From Rutidosis leptorrhynchoides (taxonomy: Eukaryota > Streptophyta > Magnoliopsida > Asterales > Asteraceae), in contig NC_092335.1 of the NCBI RefSeq assembly GCF_046630445.1, positions 313,830,501 through 313,894,500 on the forward strand: DNA of 64,000 nt. The letters are read 5' to 3'. The translations under genes and the position numbers were made by a program. A model generated the notes under the pieces. The model ran no database searches and was not told the origin of the DNA. It was given only the letters and a program-made list of their open reading frames with translations. Of the stretch, positions 47,701 through 60,245 are shown piece after piece. Each line of letters begins with the position of its first letter. The stretch's first letter is position 1.

Positions 47701-48272
47701 TTCGATGTTGTTTTATATCATGTCCGAAGGATTTCCTGGAATGATAGGGGATATTCTTATATGCATCTTGTTAATGTCGGTTACCAGGTGTTCAATCCAT
47801 ATGAATGATATTTTTGTCTCTATGCATGGGACGTATATTTATGAGAAATGCAAATCTTGTGGTTTATTAAAATGATGGAAATGAATGTTTGTGATAAACT
47901 AATGAACTCACCAACCTTTTGATTGACACTTTAAAGCATGTTTATTCTCAGGTACGAAAGAAATCTTTCGCTGTGCATTTGCTCATCTTAGAGATATTAC
48001 TTGGAGTTATTCATGACATATTTCAAAAGACGTTGCATTCGAGTCGTTGAGTTCATCAAGATTAATATTAAGTCAATTATAGTTAAATATATTATGAAAT
48101 GGTATACATGCCGTCAATTTTTGATGTAATGAAATATTGTCCTTTCAAAAACGAATGCAATGTTTGTAAAATGTATTATATAGGGTCAAGTACCTTGCGA
48201 TGTAATCAACTATTGTGAATCGTTTATAATCGATACGGACTTCGTCCGGATGGATTAGGACGGGTCTCTACA
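44795..48272 (+). repeat. 3' LTR of element B
   Basis: It starts TGTAGTGACCC and ends GGTCTCTACA. TATAAAT lies at 45757-45763 and the tRNA-like module at 46440-46511. It differs from the 5' LTR by scattered substitutions and the short AT tract. Confidence 0.9.
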
Positions 48273-48277
48273 AAATT

Positions 48278-49732
48278 AAGTTATAAAAACTGTAGTTATA
48301 TGTTTAGAAATTTAACACGAAGTTTATTATAGATATTATTATTATTAACAAGGTTATTATTATTATCATTTTATTATTAAAATAAAGTATCATAGTAATT
48401 AACAATTATCAAAGTTATTATACTTACCATTATTAAAATTTACACTATTATTATTAGTATTATTACTATTATTAATATTATCCTTCTTATCATTTTAGTA
48501 ACATTATAAATAGATATATTTTTTTTATATAAAAATGCATTACGATAATATTAATATTATATATCACTCTATTTTGTTATTTAAAATAATAATAACTAAG
48601 CTATATATGAAGAATATCAATTAATATATAAAAATATATTTGTATCATATATAAACCTTAATATAAAATTGTATTATTAATATGTTATAATGAATATTAG
48701 TTATATAAAATATACATAAATCTAATACATTAAATTTAGCTATATAACACATAATATCATAAGTATGATTAAATAATCAATATATATAATCTTATCCGAT
48801 TACGATTATATGTATTAATGAATATACAAATGATATAGGTTCGTGAATCTGAGGCCAACCCTGCATTGTTCAGCTGTTCAATGTCGTCATATGTATTTTT
48901 ACTATAAAATATATTACTGTGAGTTTCATTACTCCCTTTTTAAATGCTTTTGCAATATATATTTTTGGGACTGAGAATACATCGCTTTTATAAATGTTTT
49001 ACGGAATAGACACAAGTAATCGAAACTACATTATATGGTTGAATGATCGAAGCCGAATATGCCCCTTTTACTTGGTAACCTAAGAATTAGTAAACCAGTC
49101 TACTAATTGACGCGAATCCTAAAGATAGATCTATTGTGCCTAACGAACCCCATCCGTTGTAGCGGATGCTTTAGTACTTCGATGTTGTTTTATATCATGT
49201 CCGATGGATGTCCCAGAATGATAGGGGATATTCTTATATGCATCTTGTTAATGTCGGTTACCAGGTGTTAAATCCAAATGATTGATTTTTGTCTCTATGC
49301 ATGGGACGATTATTTATGGGAACTGAAAATTAAAATCTTGTGGTCTATTAAAATGATGGAAATGATTATTTATGTTAAACTAATGAACTCACCAACCTTT
49401 TGGTTGACACTTTAAAGCATGTTTATTCTCAGGTATGAAAGAAATCTTCCGCTGTGCATTTGCTCATTTTAGAGATATTACTTGGAGTCAATCATGACAT
49501 ATTTCAAAAGACGTTGCATTCGAGTCGTTGAGTTCATCAAGATTATTATTAAGTCAATTATAGTTGGATACATTATGAAATGGTATGCATGCCGTCAACT
49601 TTCGATGTAATGAAAGTTTATCTTTTAAAAACGAATGCAATGTTTGTAAAATGTATCATATAGAGTTCAATTACCTCGCGATGTAACCAAATGTAATGTA
49701 TTCGTCCAGATGGATTAGGACGGGTCTCTACA
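48278..49732 (+). repeat. 3' LTR of element Y, part 3
   Basis: It resumes after B and ends GGTCTCTACA. The next five bases, TCCTA, match the target site in the E' 3' LTR copy (59045-59049), which fixes where Y had been inserted. Confidence 0.8.
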
Positions 49733-50697
49733 TCCTACACGTTTAAACCGATACCCTGGTGTTCTAGCATTCATCTAAGTCGATCTTTAACATACTAAAG
49801 ATGTTTTCTTCTTTAAGATCAAAGGTTACTAGAGTATTTTGGTATAAAACCCAATAATGATATTTTCTGCACTCGTTATTGAATCTTAGATCGTTTAATC
49901 CTGCTTACACGATCCTACATGATCGAATAATCTCTCCTTAAAGGTAATCACGTTAACAGTTGAACGAATAATCTCTTCATAAAAGTAATCTCATTAAACT
50001 CTACATAAACATGTCTTTGTTTTTATAGTGTATAAATCATAACTTACCTTAGTCTGTCATCATTGATCCCAAATTACTTATTTTTAAAAGCGGTCTGTTT
50101 TGATTTTTCAAAATTTGTTTAATTAATTAGTTAACGTCGGTTAAATGGATAAAATTGAATTTGTTGATGAAAGTCGACCAACATAAAATTAGTAAAGATT
50201 TTAACATTAATTTTAGCATGTCTTTGCTTATATAATGCATAAAATGAATAATTTTAGACAATTATGTTAAAATTTATTTTTAAGTTTTAGTTTTCTTCAA
50301 TGTTTACTTATATATTTTCAAATTTAATATTTAAATTAATAAAAGGTAAAATCCGATTAATTATCAATTAAATCTCGAATTTTCAATTACTTATTATGAA
50401 GTTCCAATCAAGTACTTCCCGAATACTGATTTTTCCAACCTTATCAAGTATGAGTTTACATGTTCAATGTCCATGGGTTAATTTTCTTAGAAAACCCGGA
50501 ACTAATTATATTCTTTATTTTCAGGATAAATAGGTTTCGTAGATAATTCTTAATTCTATAGAATCATTATAGAAAAAATATTAAAGGTCAAATAATCTAG
50601 AAAGAGCGAAATAGAAAGCGTTTACGTAGCATATATAGAATCATCAATTATGGATTATAGTCGAGACTCGAGAATGCCATCTATGTAGCATATATAG
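49733..50697 (+). repeat. Tail of the shared E/E' LTR
   Basis: It aligns without length change to 59045-60009, the E' 3' LTR. It breaks off at about 50698-50702 (ATAGA), a 5-bp match between LTR and internal sequence, where E' internal DNA begins. Confidence 0.8.
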
Positions 50698-51629
50698 ATA
50701 GACATACCGGTGATGATAGTGCTGAAGAAGTCATCATTGAAGATGCTTCTGATGATGAGAATGTTGGTGATAGTGTTGATAAGGATGACTTACCAGAGTT
50801 TGCTGATCTATTCAAACAACAAAGTGATGACTTTTTGAATTGTAAAGTGGAAAAAAGTGAACTGCTGAACAAGGTGAGTCTTCAGGTGTTAACAAAGATG
50901 GTAAGAATGTTAATACTGTAAACAAACAGAAAAATCAAGAATGGAGGGAGTATCAGAAGTCCTGTACCAAGGCGTGGTTTAAGAAAGCACCTTTGGAACC
51001 AATGTATAAGCTGTTTTATGATCGAACAGGTAAGGTTACACGTGGAAAGATTCTGAGTTGGGCGTATTTGAAAGATTTGACTTGTTTTACTGTACGAAGG
51101 GAGAATGGAGTTGATTATTTTAAGCATGTTGTTGATCTGAAAACACTTCCATATTTTGAGATGATGGAACTTGCCATATTACCATTGCTCTATCATGAGT
51201 CTGATGAACAGGGTCAGTGGATGCAGTTCAAGATTAAGAAAGAATTTAAGTATGGTTGGTCTGTGTTAGAGCCACAGTTTTTGAAGGTTTCTTATCGTAC
51301 TGATCAATCTACGGGAAACAGGGTTCGAGTGGTTGAGTATAAGCGTGCCAGGACAATGAAGTATGCACCAGTTCATAGGATGCCACATAATTTTGGAGAT
51401 CATTTTCGATGGTGGTATTATGATGGGTGAACTAAAGAAGCTGTTATTTTGCTGTATAATCCTAAGGGAAGTTTGGACCAGATTAGGATTATTGATCCGA
51501 AATCTGTGCAAAGAAGACATCAAGGTGTTGCGAAGACACCCAATCTTTCATGAGTTGCCGAATACGGAGCAGGCAATTCAGTTCAATCATGCTGTTCGTA
51601 CATGCTATGCGTATGACATTCATGCTTAA
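50698..51629 (+). pseudogene. E' copy of the extra ORF, C-terminal half
   Basis: It aligns with E from about 12282 to 13223. Reading starts in the acidic linker (RHTGDDSAEEVIIEDASDDE) and runs into the aromatic C-terminal domain. Lesions differ from those in E. The linker stops of E are absent, but a frameshift near 50860, TGA at about 51427 (AGA in E) and a loss of roughly 14 bp near 51500 break it. The start of the ORF was deleted at the ATAGA junction. Confidence 0.7.
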
Positions 51630-51839
51630 ATGTCTATCTTTTGAATTTGAATGCATGAACTTATGAATTGTGGTCTTAAACGTTTTATTTTTCATTTTAT
51701 TTCTATTTGGTTGTAATAACATGGTGTAAACATTTTAATTTTTTGTTATTGAACGTGTTTGAATGCGTGGATATTTGTCTTTTGCAGGTGAAAGTATATT
51801 TTGTTATTTGAGATAATGAACTGGGTCCTAGGGAGAGTT
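51630..51839 (+). other. E' 3' untranslated region and polypurine tract
   Basis: Matches 13224-13433. The tract AGGGAGAGTT lies at 51830-51839, next to the LTR start. Confidence 0.65.
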
Positions 51840-51916
51840 TGTTGGTGCATTATAGTCCCCGAGTTCATTACGATCATGTTGAAATGCTTTAAAGTTTAAC
51901 TTTTACTATTAGAATG
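51840..51916 (+). repeat. E' 3' LTR, part 1
   Basis: It starts TGTTGGTGCATTATAG, the undisturbed form of the site that X entered at 13447, and is cut at 51916 by element D. Confidence 0.75.
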
Positions 51917-52122
51917 TAATGGTTTATCCTATGGTCTATACGGATAAAATGAAAGTTGTGGAGCTCTGAGTTACGGACATTTTGGCTTTTGAATCACTTA
52001 AATCTGACTTCGTATGACAAAGTTATGCCCAAATTAGTGAAAACACGTAAGCAACTGGGTTTTAGAATTAATCAGGCCCAAGAAGTAGCCCATGAAGCTT
52101 CCTTACCAGCCTAAGATTTGCC

Positions 52123-52130
52123 TATAAATA
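52123..52130 (+). promoter_or_regulatory. TATA box, D 5' LTR
   Basis: TATAAATA in GCCTATAAATAGAGG; conserved at 58296-58303 in the 3' LTR. Confidence 0.6.
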
Positions 52131-52230
52131 GAGGAGTTCCCCACCTCATATGGACATCAGAGGAGAGATCAGACGCTCCACTTTCTCTCTCACACACACA
52201 CACTTTCTCTCTCTAGATTCCATCTGCCAT

Positions 52231-52503
52231 CCGCCCAGCTCCAAAGCGTGTGACCTCATCCTGTCAGCTCCATGGCACGTGACCTCATCCTCTCAGCTCC
52301 AAGGCACGTGACCTCATCCTCCCAGCTCCATGGCACATGACCTCAGCCGCCCAGCTCCAAGGTCGCCCAGCTCCAAGGCCGTCCAACTCCAAGGCCGCTC
52401 AGCTCCAAGGCACATTACCTCATCCTCCTAGTTCCATGGCACATGACCTCAGCCGTCCAGCTCCAAGGCCGCCCAGCTCTAAGGCCGCCCAGCTCTAAGG
52501 CAC
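52231..52503. repeat. Minisatellite in D 5' LTR
   Basis: Irregular tandem units of GCCCAGCTCCAAGGCC alternate with CACGTGACCTCATCC. The 3' LTR copy is at about 58400-58672, with slightly different unit order. Confidence 0.85.
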
Positions 52504-53125
52504 ACTACACATCATATTTTCTCATATATGACTCAGCAATATATTTTATCACTCAGGATACAGGCAGAACATACGTAAGCCCTATTTTAAGATTGACTTA
52601 AGCCACGCCATGATTCGCGTCTGCAGGGATTCGTCCCGAGAGTAAACATCAATCGGCAAACTACTCCTTACATGGTTCATTCTACCTTGCACTAGTACGT
52701 ATATACCTACTCTCTAGTAGAGAAATACGTACTAACAAATGGCGCCATCCGATTCTATGACTAGAAACCAAAAGCTCAGAATACACAATATAGTTGTCCG
52801 TCATCCGGACTTCAAAAATTGTTACATTCTGACTTATAAAAATTACTCCGTTATCTGTACTCCAAAGTTCCAACAAACTATGTTGTGCTAACAACGATTT
52901 TGTTATCCGTTCAACTTGCCCAAGTTAGTTGTACATGAGATAATTCCGCCATCCGTTATCCGTGGTATAAATTTCAAAGAAACAAAAGTTGTCATCAAAC
53001 GTGCCACCTCATTCATTATATATGTCACGTGGATACATATATACCAAGAAGCTTCTGTGTTTTCTTTATCTACTTCATGGAAGGAGCTATTATGTGTGTT
53101 CTGACACTCATGCACCAGCTTTTTC

Positions 53126-53126
<1 letters not shown>

Positions 53127-53191
<65 letters not shown>
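53127..53191. repeat. AT microsatellite in element D
   Basis: About 65 bp of pure AT. Confidence 0.95.
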
Positions 53192-53193
<2 letters not shown>

Positions 53194-56100
53194 AAGTGAT
53201 ACATAGTTGAATCCCGAGAAGCTTGTTCAACTCTCCAAACATTGAGCAGCGCTATACGCTTGAAACACTACAACGAGCAACTCTTCAAGTGATCAACTAA
53301 GTTTGAATATGCAATTTTCTTCTAGATATGACCAAACAAAGACTATCATCCACAAATACGGTTTGCTACCATTTTGTTACGAATTTTTCTCAATTCACAA
53401 ATATAAACTACCGATAAGATTGTGACACGCATTTGATATAACGTACACGTTTCCTAATAGTCAGATGCAGTAAATCTTTTTATAATCTTCCATGTTTCAT
53501 TTCTTATTTTATGATAGTAAATATTAAATATAAATATAATATATGATACACGTATTTCGTATTCAATCTCCACAATTAATCTTTATCTTTATCTGTAAAA
53601 ATTTTACTACAAGAAATTGTACGTAAAATAAAAGGAGAATATATATATATATTGTTTTCTGGTAAGAGGAGTATCACATATTCCGTATATATCTTTTAGA
53701 TATGTTTGCATATAACACAGATTAACTTCTATATTTTCTTATTGTCCACTTTATGCGAGGTAATAGCACGTGCATCCTGCATTTATACACGGACAGCTAG
53801 TATCGATTGAGCCAACAACTAGTAAATGGTTAAAATGAAGGGCTCATACCTGAAATTATATGAAATCATTCGGCAACCAATAATCGAAAACAATTACGAT
53901 GCCGTTCAACAGTCAATTTTAAAAGCATAAAAGACGTATCATTTTCACCGTTGTTCATCTTCCGGTGCCAAATCCATTTACAACAACCATAGTTTACGTT
54001 CATGCAGACACTATCCGTTCTCCGGTAACAAATCCATTGGTTCTCCGTGTACTTAACATATCAAACAACATTTAGAAGAACAATACAACGTTCATTGGTC
54101 TCTGAGAGGAATTTCATAAATATATTCAGGCATCATGACTCAAAAACAGTTTTTATCCAGCCACCGTGCAGAATTATCCATAAAAGACTATCACCTTCTT
54201 CCGCCTACCACCCATCGATACAACAACATTACAGGTTGTATAAGATATATACTCATCTCATCCGAGCACTTAACAACAGAATATCACCACCTTGAAGACC
54301 GAGCTAACAAACGCAAACTACTGCAACGTCACAACCGGACACAAATCCATCATTTAAGTGATGACTTGCTACTCCGGATAGCGCATAACGTTATACATCT
54401 GGGTTGTGGACATCATTTCATGAAAACACAATACATACTAACCTCCAGGCGGATTTTCTTCGCAAATTCATTATCACAGCAACATCATAGTAGCAAAAAC
54501 CGTCATTCGTTTCAAAATATTTCCAGGTACTCTGGCATCCGGCTTCTGGTATCGAATAATCTATGTAAGGTAGTTTGAGAATTCCAATATCCGACTTCCG
54601 TCCTCTGTTCAGAAAAACAAACTGAAGACACCATATCCGGATAACGCTAATCTGAGTTTTACTCCTAGCATAAAACTTCCCACCTCCGTTCAGAGATAGT
54701 CATGGCTTCAGGCTATATGTAGATACAATCGGCTTCCGTACTACAGATTTACAATAATATATACGGAGTTCTACTTAAAAGGATGTCACATCTGCAAGGA
54801 TGTCACATCGGCAATTTACGAAGACATTACGAGTATCGGACAGTTCTTGTGCTAGAAGACATATATTCTGGGCAACGTTGTTTTTTCCTTTGAGAGGTCA
54901 CCAATTAATCACCAATATATGGAAGTCTGGGCATCAAGTTGAGTAATCTCAGAAGAGAAAAAGTTCAAACACTATGTAATTAAGATATCGAGATTCAAAC
55001 CATATTTTGAGAAAAAAAATATATGAAATTAAGATATCGAGTTTTGGGAAGCATTCTGCTTTAACAAACTTGAAAACATTAAATCATCCGTTTAACATCA
55101 TGCCATCCGTAATCCGTATAACATCATGAAGTTTCAACAAATCCTTTTTCCGGGTTCCGTATTAGCCAGGTTTCGAATATGTTTAAGATTGTGTTCACAA
55201 TGTTGACATGTCAAAGATCATTTGTAAAGCAGAAATATGTGATTTAAGCCATCGGTTCGTTGTATACAAAAATACTTTGTTCATGATAATAGAAGATAGA
55301 AGGGCGTGCTACCATACATGCGTTTGAAGAATATTCCGGCATCCGTGTTTCGTCTTACTCATTGACTTGAGTACGTCAATTTAAAATGACTCTACTTGCC
55401 AGAAAAATATTATGGTCCAGCAAAATCCGAAATCGTCCAGCATCATTGTTATCAAAGATATCAAAGTTGTTTCCAATACAATGTCATCCTTGTTAGACAC
55501 ATGATCTTATACTAAAGTACTACGACTATGCCACTTCAATTATTAGCGACAACATGTCAATTTCGAACTTCAACAGATGTTCTCGACAATTTTATTTTGT
55601 GAAGCAAGACGAAGGATGTACAACTTTGTTACAATGATTCCGATCAACAGTCTAAAAAACCATTCATTTTCAGCTTCAACAAATAGTACAAATTCCAATT
55701 GGACGCAGTTATTTGAACCAACACTACAGAAAGTAATTATCCAGATAGTATAAGCGGAATGTTGTGTTCCATACACATAAATGATCAACTCAAAGCCAGC
55801 AAAATTTCTTTCCACAGCCTTCATCCTAAGAATTATTTTCAAGCATGAAAAAGCATTTAAAAGACATCATTATCAGTGGTATATTGAGTGATATCATGGC
55901 CACATGCACTCATTCCTTTAGTAAGGCGATTGTAGCAATTGATTGTAAACAGGGCATCAGTCTAAGGGTTTCACAAAACGGATGGGATGATAAAGCCTGT
56001 TTATCATCATTCATTCCACATTTGGAGAGAAGCAAGCAGGAAGCACTACATCTCATCCCAATGCACACATTATCTTGACCATGACTAGTGGAACAGCTTT

Positions 56101-57399
56101 TCAAACAACTCAGAAGGATGAACATGGACCGACGCAGAAAGAAATATCTTCACCATTTAATTTTAAAATATCAGATTTACATATTTCAAAGACTAGCACT
56201 TGAAAACAAGCAACATTCACACATATAAATTTTCTTGCAACAACTTCAGCAGAAAAGGCATATGATTTGCCGGCAAAAAAGTAAGCACACAACGCAAAAG
56301 AGTGCAACAGTACATATTACATAACAATTAACGGAGCACGGTGGAAGGAATTAGGATTGGGAAGATCTTGACAACATTTTTATGTTTATCAACAATACCG
56401 AATATGGATCATCATCGAAAACGCAAGGTACAATTTCAAAACTTCAAGCATTATTTGATAAAAGAACATTTTTATAGTTGCTATCATTGGAAGGAAGACA
56501 TATTAAACTCCATGCCACATTCGTTGGTCCACGGCTCATCATTATATATTCATGGCCGCTCCTTGCATAAGCCCATATGGCTGCATTTGCGTAAGCCCAT
56601 CACATTATATGCATGCTATTCGCTAAGAATTCAAGATTAAGACCGTGATGAGAAAGATCATATCGAACAGTAAAAGGCAAATGATAATGGATTATATATG
56701 CTCTCAACGCCAACAGGAGAAGAACTGAAAAGACTTTGAAAGGCAATAAACTTAAAGAAATTTTATGCGTAGTACTGTATGTTTAGATAGCCCGATCAAC
56801 TATCTAAAACATGAGATACGGCCATAAACGTAAAAATTTCTTTAAAAGTAAGAAATAAAACAATTATTCTTACGGTAAAATATTCATATTTTTTTTCCGG
56901 TCGAGGATTTTTTAATCAGGTGACGCAAAGCTGTGTGTCATCCCTGCCCTCATAAGAGATATCTAGTCTCGGTGGCAGAAGTTCAATCGTAAATAAAAGG
57001 TTGAAAGGCACGATTTAACAACCGTAACATAGCCGGCAAGTAGATCATAGATTTAGAACCTACGAAATGTCGACGATAAGCAAAATTACAAGAACTAGTT
57101 CTTTCGACTTAAAGTCGAGCAAATAAATCTTTGACAACAATTCAAAGTACTACTCTTAAGCCGCACAATACATTAGCGCAAAACACACAATGAAAAGGAA
57201 CAAAGGCAAATTTCAGTGTATAGCCGTTCAGAGTTCTCCGGCTAGAACAAAAATCTCAGACATAAATCAGGCCGCCTAACGTTTTGCGTAAGCCTTAAAG
57301 GCAGCTTTCTATGCTTAAGTCCTTAAACATAAAACATTAAGAATAAACATATCATGTCAGCGTACAGCAGGCAGCTTTTATGCTTAAAGTCTTTTTACT

Positions 57400-57815
57400 A
57401 GGCACGTGAGCAGCACGCGACCACGTCAGCAACACCAAAGTCGTTTCCGGATATTTCGCACAACAGAATTAATCAGCGATTGACACGTGTATCCCGAAAA
57501 AATTGGACATTCAACGCCTGTAAGTAGACCCCTTGGGTCACCACATTTGACATCTGAACTTCTGTCAGAGAGAAGTATAAATTCCCCCTCACACATTTCT
57601 TTCTCATTCTAAAAGCACATTAACCGTTTAGCAACAGAACGCTAGACGGATCAATTACAAATTGATCCAAAGACTGATTGAGGCCACCCCACAGATCTCT
57701 CATCCGTGTTCCGGGTCTGCAGAGATTATTTCTCGAGGGCAAACATCAGTCGGCGTCATACAACGCGAAGCAGTTATTATACCTTACATCTGCTACACGG
57801 AAAATCGTACCAACA
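57400..57815 (+). repeat. LTR-like segment related to the D LTR
   Basis: TATAAATT at 57576 is followed by CTGCAGAGATTATTTCTCGA and AAACATCAGTCGGC, and the segment ends CGTACCAACA. This is the same order as in the D LTR (CTGCAGGGATTCGTCCCGAG, AAACATCAATCGGC, CGTACTAACA). It is probably an older relative's LTR inside D. The left boundary is uncertain. Confidence 0.5.
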
Positions 57816-58089
57816 GAAGTTAATCAATCATAAAGTGATAATAAGTTTCCAAATATACATTTAATCAGGCATATGACTCAGTTGCTTCATAAATGGCATT
57901 ATTTTCCAACATTATAAAGCCTACTACATACTCAAAATTCGAGTTATTTTGAGGATCATTAAACGACACATCATTTAGGTACCAGATAACAGCATAATTA
58001 TGTTCCCAAGGTAGAAAAGGCACTTGTTTTCTTTTTAAGTTTAATGTGTTTATTTTCTGCAAAAATAAACACATCAAAATGGGGGGATT

Positions 58090-58919
58090 TAATGGTGTAT
58101 CCTATGGTCTACACGCATAAAATGAAAGTTGTGGAGCTCTGAGTTACAAACGTTTTGGCTTGTGAATCACTTAAATCCGACTTTGTATGACAAAGTTATG
58201 CCCAAATTAGTGAAAACACGTAAGCAACTGGGTTTTAGAATTAATCAGGCCCAACAAGTAGCCCATGAAGCTTCCTTACCAGCCCAAGATTTGCCTATAA
58301 ATAGAGGAGTTCCCCACCTCATTTGGACATCAGATAAGAGATCAGACGCTCCACTTTCTCTCTCACACACACTTTCTCTCTCTAGATTCCATCTGCCATC
58401 CGCCCAGCTCCAAAGCGCGTGACCTCATCCTCTCAGCTCCATGGCACGTGACCTCATCCTCTCAGCTCCAAGGCACGTGACCTCATCCTCCCAGCTCCAT
58501 GGCACCTGACCTCAGCCGCCCAGCTCCAAGGCCGCCCAGCTCCAAGTCCGCCCAACTCCAAGGCCGCCCAGCTCCAAGGAACATAACCTCATCCTCCCAG
58601 TTCCATGGCACATGACCTCAGCAGCCCAGCTCCAAGGCCGCCCAGCTCCAAGGCCGCCCAGCTCTAAGGCACACTACACATCATATTTTCTCATATATGA
58701 CTCAGCAATATTTTTTATCACTCAGGATACAGGCAAAACATACGTAAGCCCTATTTTAAGATTGACTTAAGCCACGCCATGGTTTCAGACCATGATTCGC
58801 GTCTGCAGGGATTCGTCCCGAGAGTAAACGTCAATCGGCAAACTACTCCTTACATGGTTCATTCTACCTTGCACTAGTACGTATATACCTACTCTCTAGT
58901 AGAGAAATACGTACTAACA
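58090..58919 (+). repeat. 3' LTR of element D
   Basis: It matches 51917-52737 with scattered differences, a 14-bp insertion (GGTTTCAGACCATG near 58781) and small changes in the minisatellite. G-boxes CACGTG lie at 58445 and 58474. Confidence 0.85.
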
Positions 58920-58922
58920 GAA

Positions 58923-58983
58923 TGCAACCGCACGGTTGAAGGTTTGCAACCCTACGGATAGACAATGCAACCGCACGGTTGCA
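58923..58983. repeat. Phased quasi-palindromes in E' LTR
   Basis: TGCAACCGCACGGTTGAA at 58923, a weaker TGCAACCCTACGG at 58945 and TGCAACCGCACGGTTGCA at 58966, 21-22 bp apart. The same motif as at 1766-2491. Confidence 0.65.
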
Positions 58984-60014
58984 CCGGCTGTGTGTATATT
59001 ATGGGTATTACGGGTTCAGTGTTATGGCTGCGAATCCTAACCAATCCTACACGTTTAAACCGATACCCTGGTGTTCTAGCATTCATCTATGTCGATCTTT
59101 AACATACTAAAGACGTTTTCTTCTTTAAGATCAAAGGTTATTAGAGTATTTTGGTATAAAACCCAATAACGAGATTTTATGCACTCGTTATTGAATCTCA
59201 GATCGTTTAATCCTGTTTACACGATCCTACATGATCGAATAATCTCTCCTTAAAATTAATCACGTTAACAGTTGAACGAATAATCTCTTCATAAAAGTAA
59301 TCTCATTAAACTCTACATAAACATGTCTTTGTTTTTATAGTGTATAAATCATAACTTACCTTAGTCTGTCACGATTGATCCCAAATTACTTATTTTTAAA
59401 AGCGGTCTGTTTTGATTTTTCAAAATTTGTTTAATTAATTAGTTAACGTCGGTTAAATGGTCAAAATTGAATTTGTTGATAAAAGTCGGCCAAGTTAAAA
59501 TTAGTAAAGATTTTAACATTAATTTTAGCATGTCTTTGCTTATATAATGCATAAAATGAATAATTTTAGACAATTATGGTAAAATTTATTTTTAAGTTTT
59601 AGTTTTCTTCAGTGTTTACTTATATATTTTCAAATTTAATATTTAAATTAATAAAAGGTAAAATCCGAGTAATTATCAATTAAATCCCGAATTTTCAATT
59701 ACTTATTATGAAGTTCCAATCAAGTACTTCCCGAATACTGATTTTTCCAACCTTATCAAGTATGAGTTTACATGTTCAATGTCCATGGGTTAATTTTCTT
59801 AGAAAACCCGGACCTAATTATATTCTTTATTTTCAGGATAAATAGGTTTCGTAGATAATTCTTAATTCTATAGAATCATTATAGAAAAAATATTAAAGGT
59901 CAAATAATCTAGAAAGAGCGAAATAGAAAGCGTTTACGTAGCATATATAGAATCATCAATTATGGATTATAGTCGAGACTCGAGAATGCCATCTATGTAG
60001 CATATATAGATAGA
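58925..60014 (+). repeat. E' 3' LTR, part 2
   Basis: It continues the E' LTR after element D. The first part carries three phased palindromes. From 59045 it matches 49733-50702. The true LTR end is not defined by a second copy; a TG...CA-type end could be at TCCTACA near 60043. Confidence 0.65.
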
Positions 60015-60245
60015 TTTTTTAATATTAATTTGTTAATCCTACAATTTCGAATAATATAATTAAATATACATAAAGTCGAACAAAAATGGGTCCCAATGAA
60101 CATGGTTCCAATTTCCTTTCCCTACAAATACCACCGATCCACTTACCCTTGTTCTTCATGCACTTATGCTCATCCATCATTACTTCCATTCTCCATCGAA
60201 GTTAAACACTCACCAAATCAACTGATCAAATTATAATCCAATCAT
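60015..60245 (+). promoter_or_regulatory. Upstream region of the FAF-like gene
   Basis: 230 bp between the E' LTR and the ATG. TACAAATA at 60123-60130 is a weak TATA candidate about 115 bp before the start codon, followed by a C/T-rich leader. An in-frame stop at 60234 limits the ORF on the left. The retroelement lies almost against the promoter. Confidence 0.4.

Larger units (their letters stand above)
37127..48272 (+). mobile_element. Element B, non-autonomous Tekay-like LTR element
   Basis: An 11.1-kb complete element with LTRs of 3539 and 3478 bp and the target duplication AAATT (37122-37126 and 48273-48277). Its perfect initiator-tRNA-Met primer site, leader and polypurine tract are shared with T. 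It contains only a 144-codon gag-like ORF and a captured gene fragment, with no pol. The 5' LTR starts TT where the 3' LTR starts TG. It is inserted in the LTR of Y. Confidence 0.9.
51917..52737 (+). repeat. 5' LTR of element D
   Basis: TATAAATA lies at 52123-52130, followed after about 100 bp by an array of CAGCTCCAAGGC/CCATGG units (52231-52503) that includes two CACGTG G-boxes (52276, 52305) within the presumed transcribed leader. Confidence 0.85.
52738..58089. other. Internal region of element D
   Basis: It starts AATGGCGCCATCCG (possible tRNA-Asp-type primer site, seven-base match only) and ends in AAAATGGGGGGA. The motif (G)CCATCCG followed by TTATCCG or TAATCCG recurs (52745, 52940 and 55100 regions). 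There is an AT microsatellite at 53127-53191. No protein domain is recognisable in any frame. A D-LTR-like segment lies near its 3' end. Confidence 0.6.
51917..58919 (+). mobile_element. Element D, non-autonomous LTR element
   Basis: A 7.0-kb element with LTRs of 821 and 830 bp and the target duplication GAATG (51912-51916 and 58920-58924). The LTRs start TAATGG and end CTAACA, so the left end is not the usual TG. A possible primer site TGGCGCC lies 2 bp after the 5' LTR, and the purine tract AAAATGGGGGGA lies before the 3' LTR. No gag or pol ORF is recognisable, and the longest frame is 147 codons at 54135. It interrupts the E' LTR. Confidence 0.8.

Noticed and set aside
54135..54578. 147-codon frame in element D
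   Set aside because: No domain, unusual composition and no second copy; probably chance.
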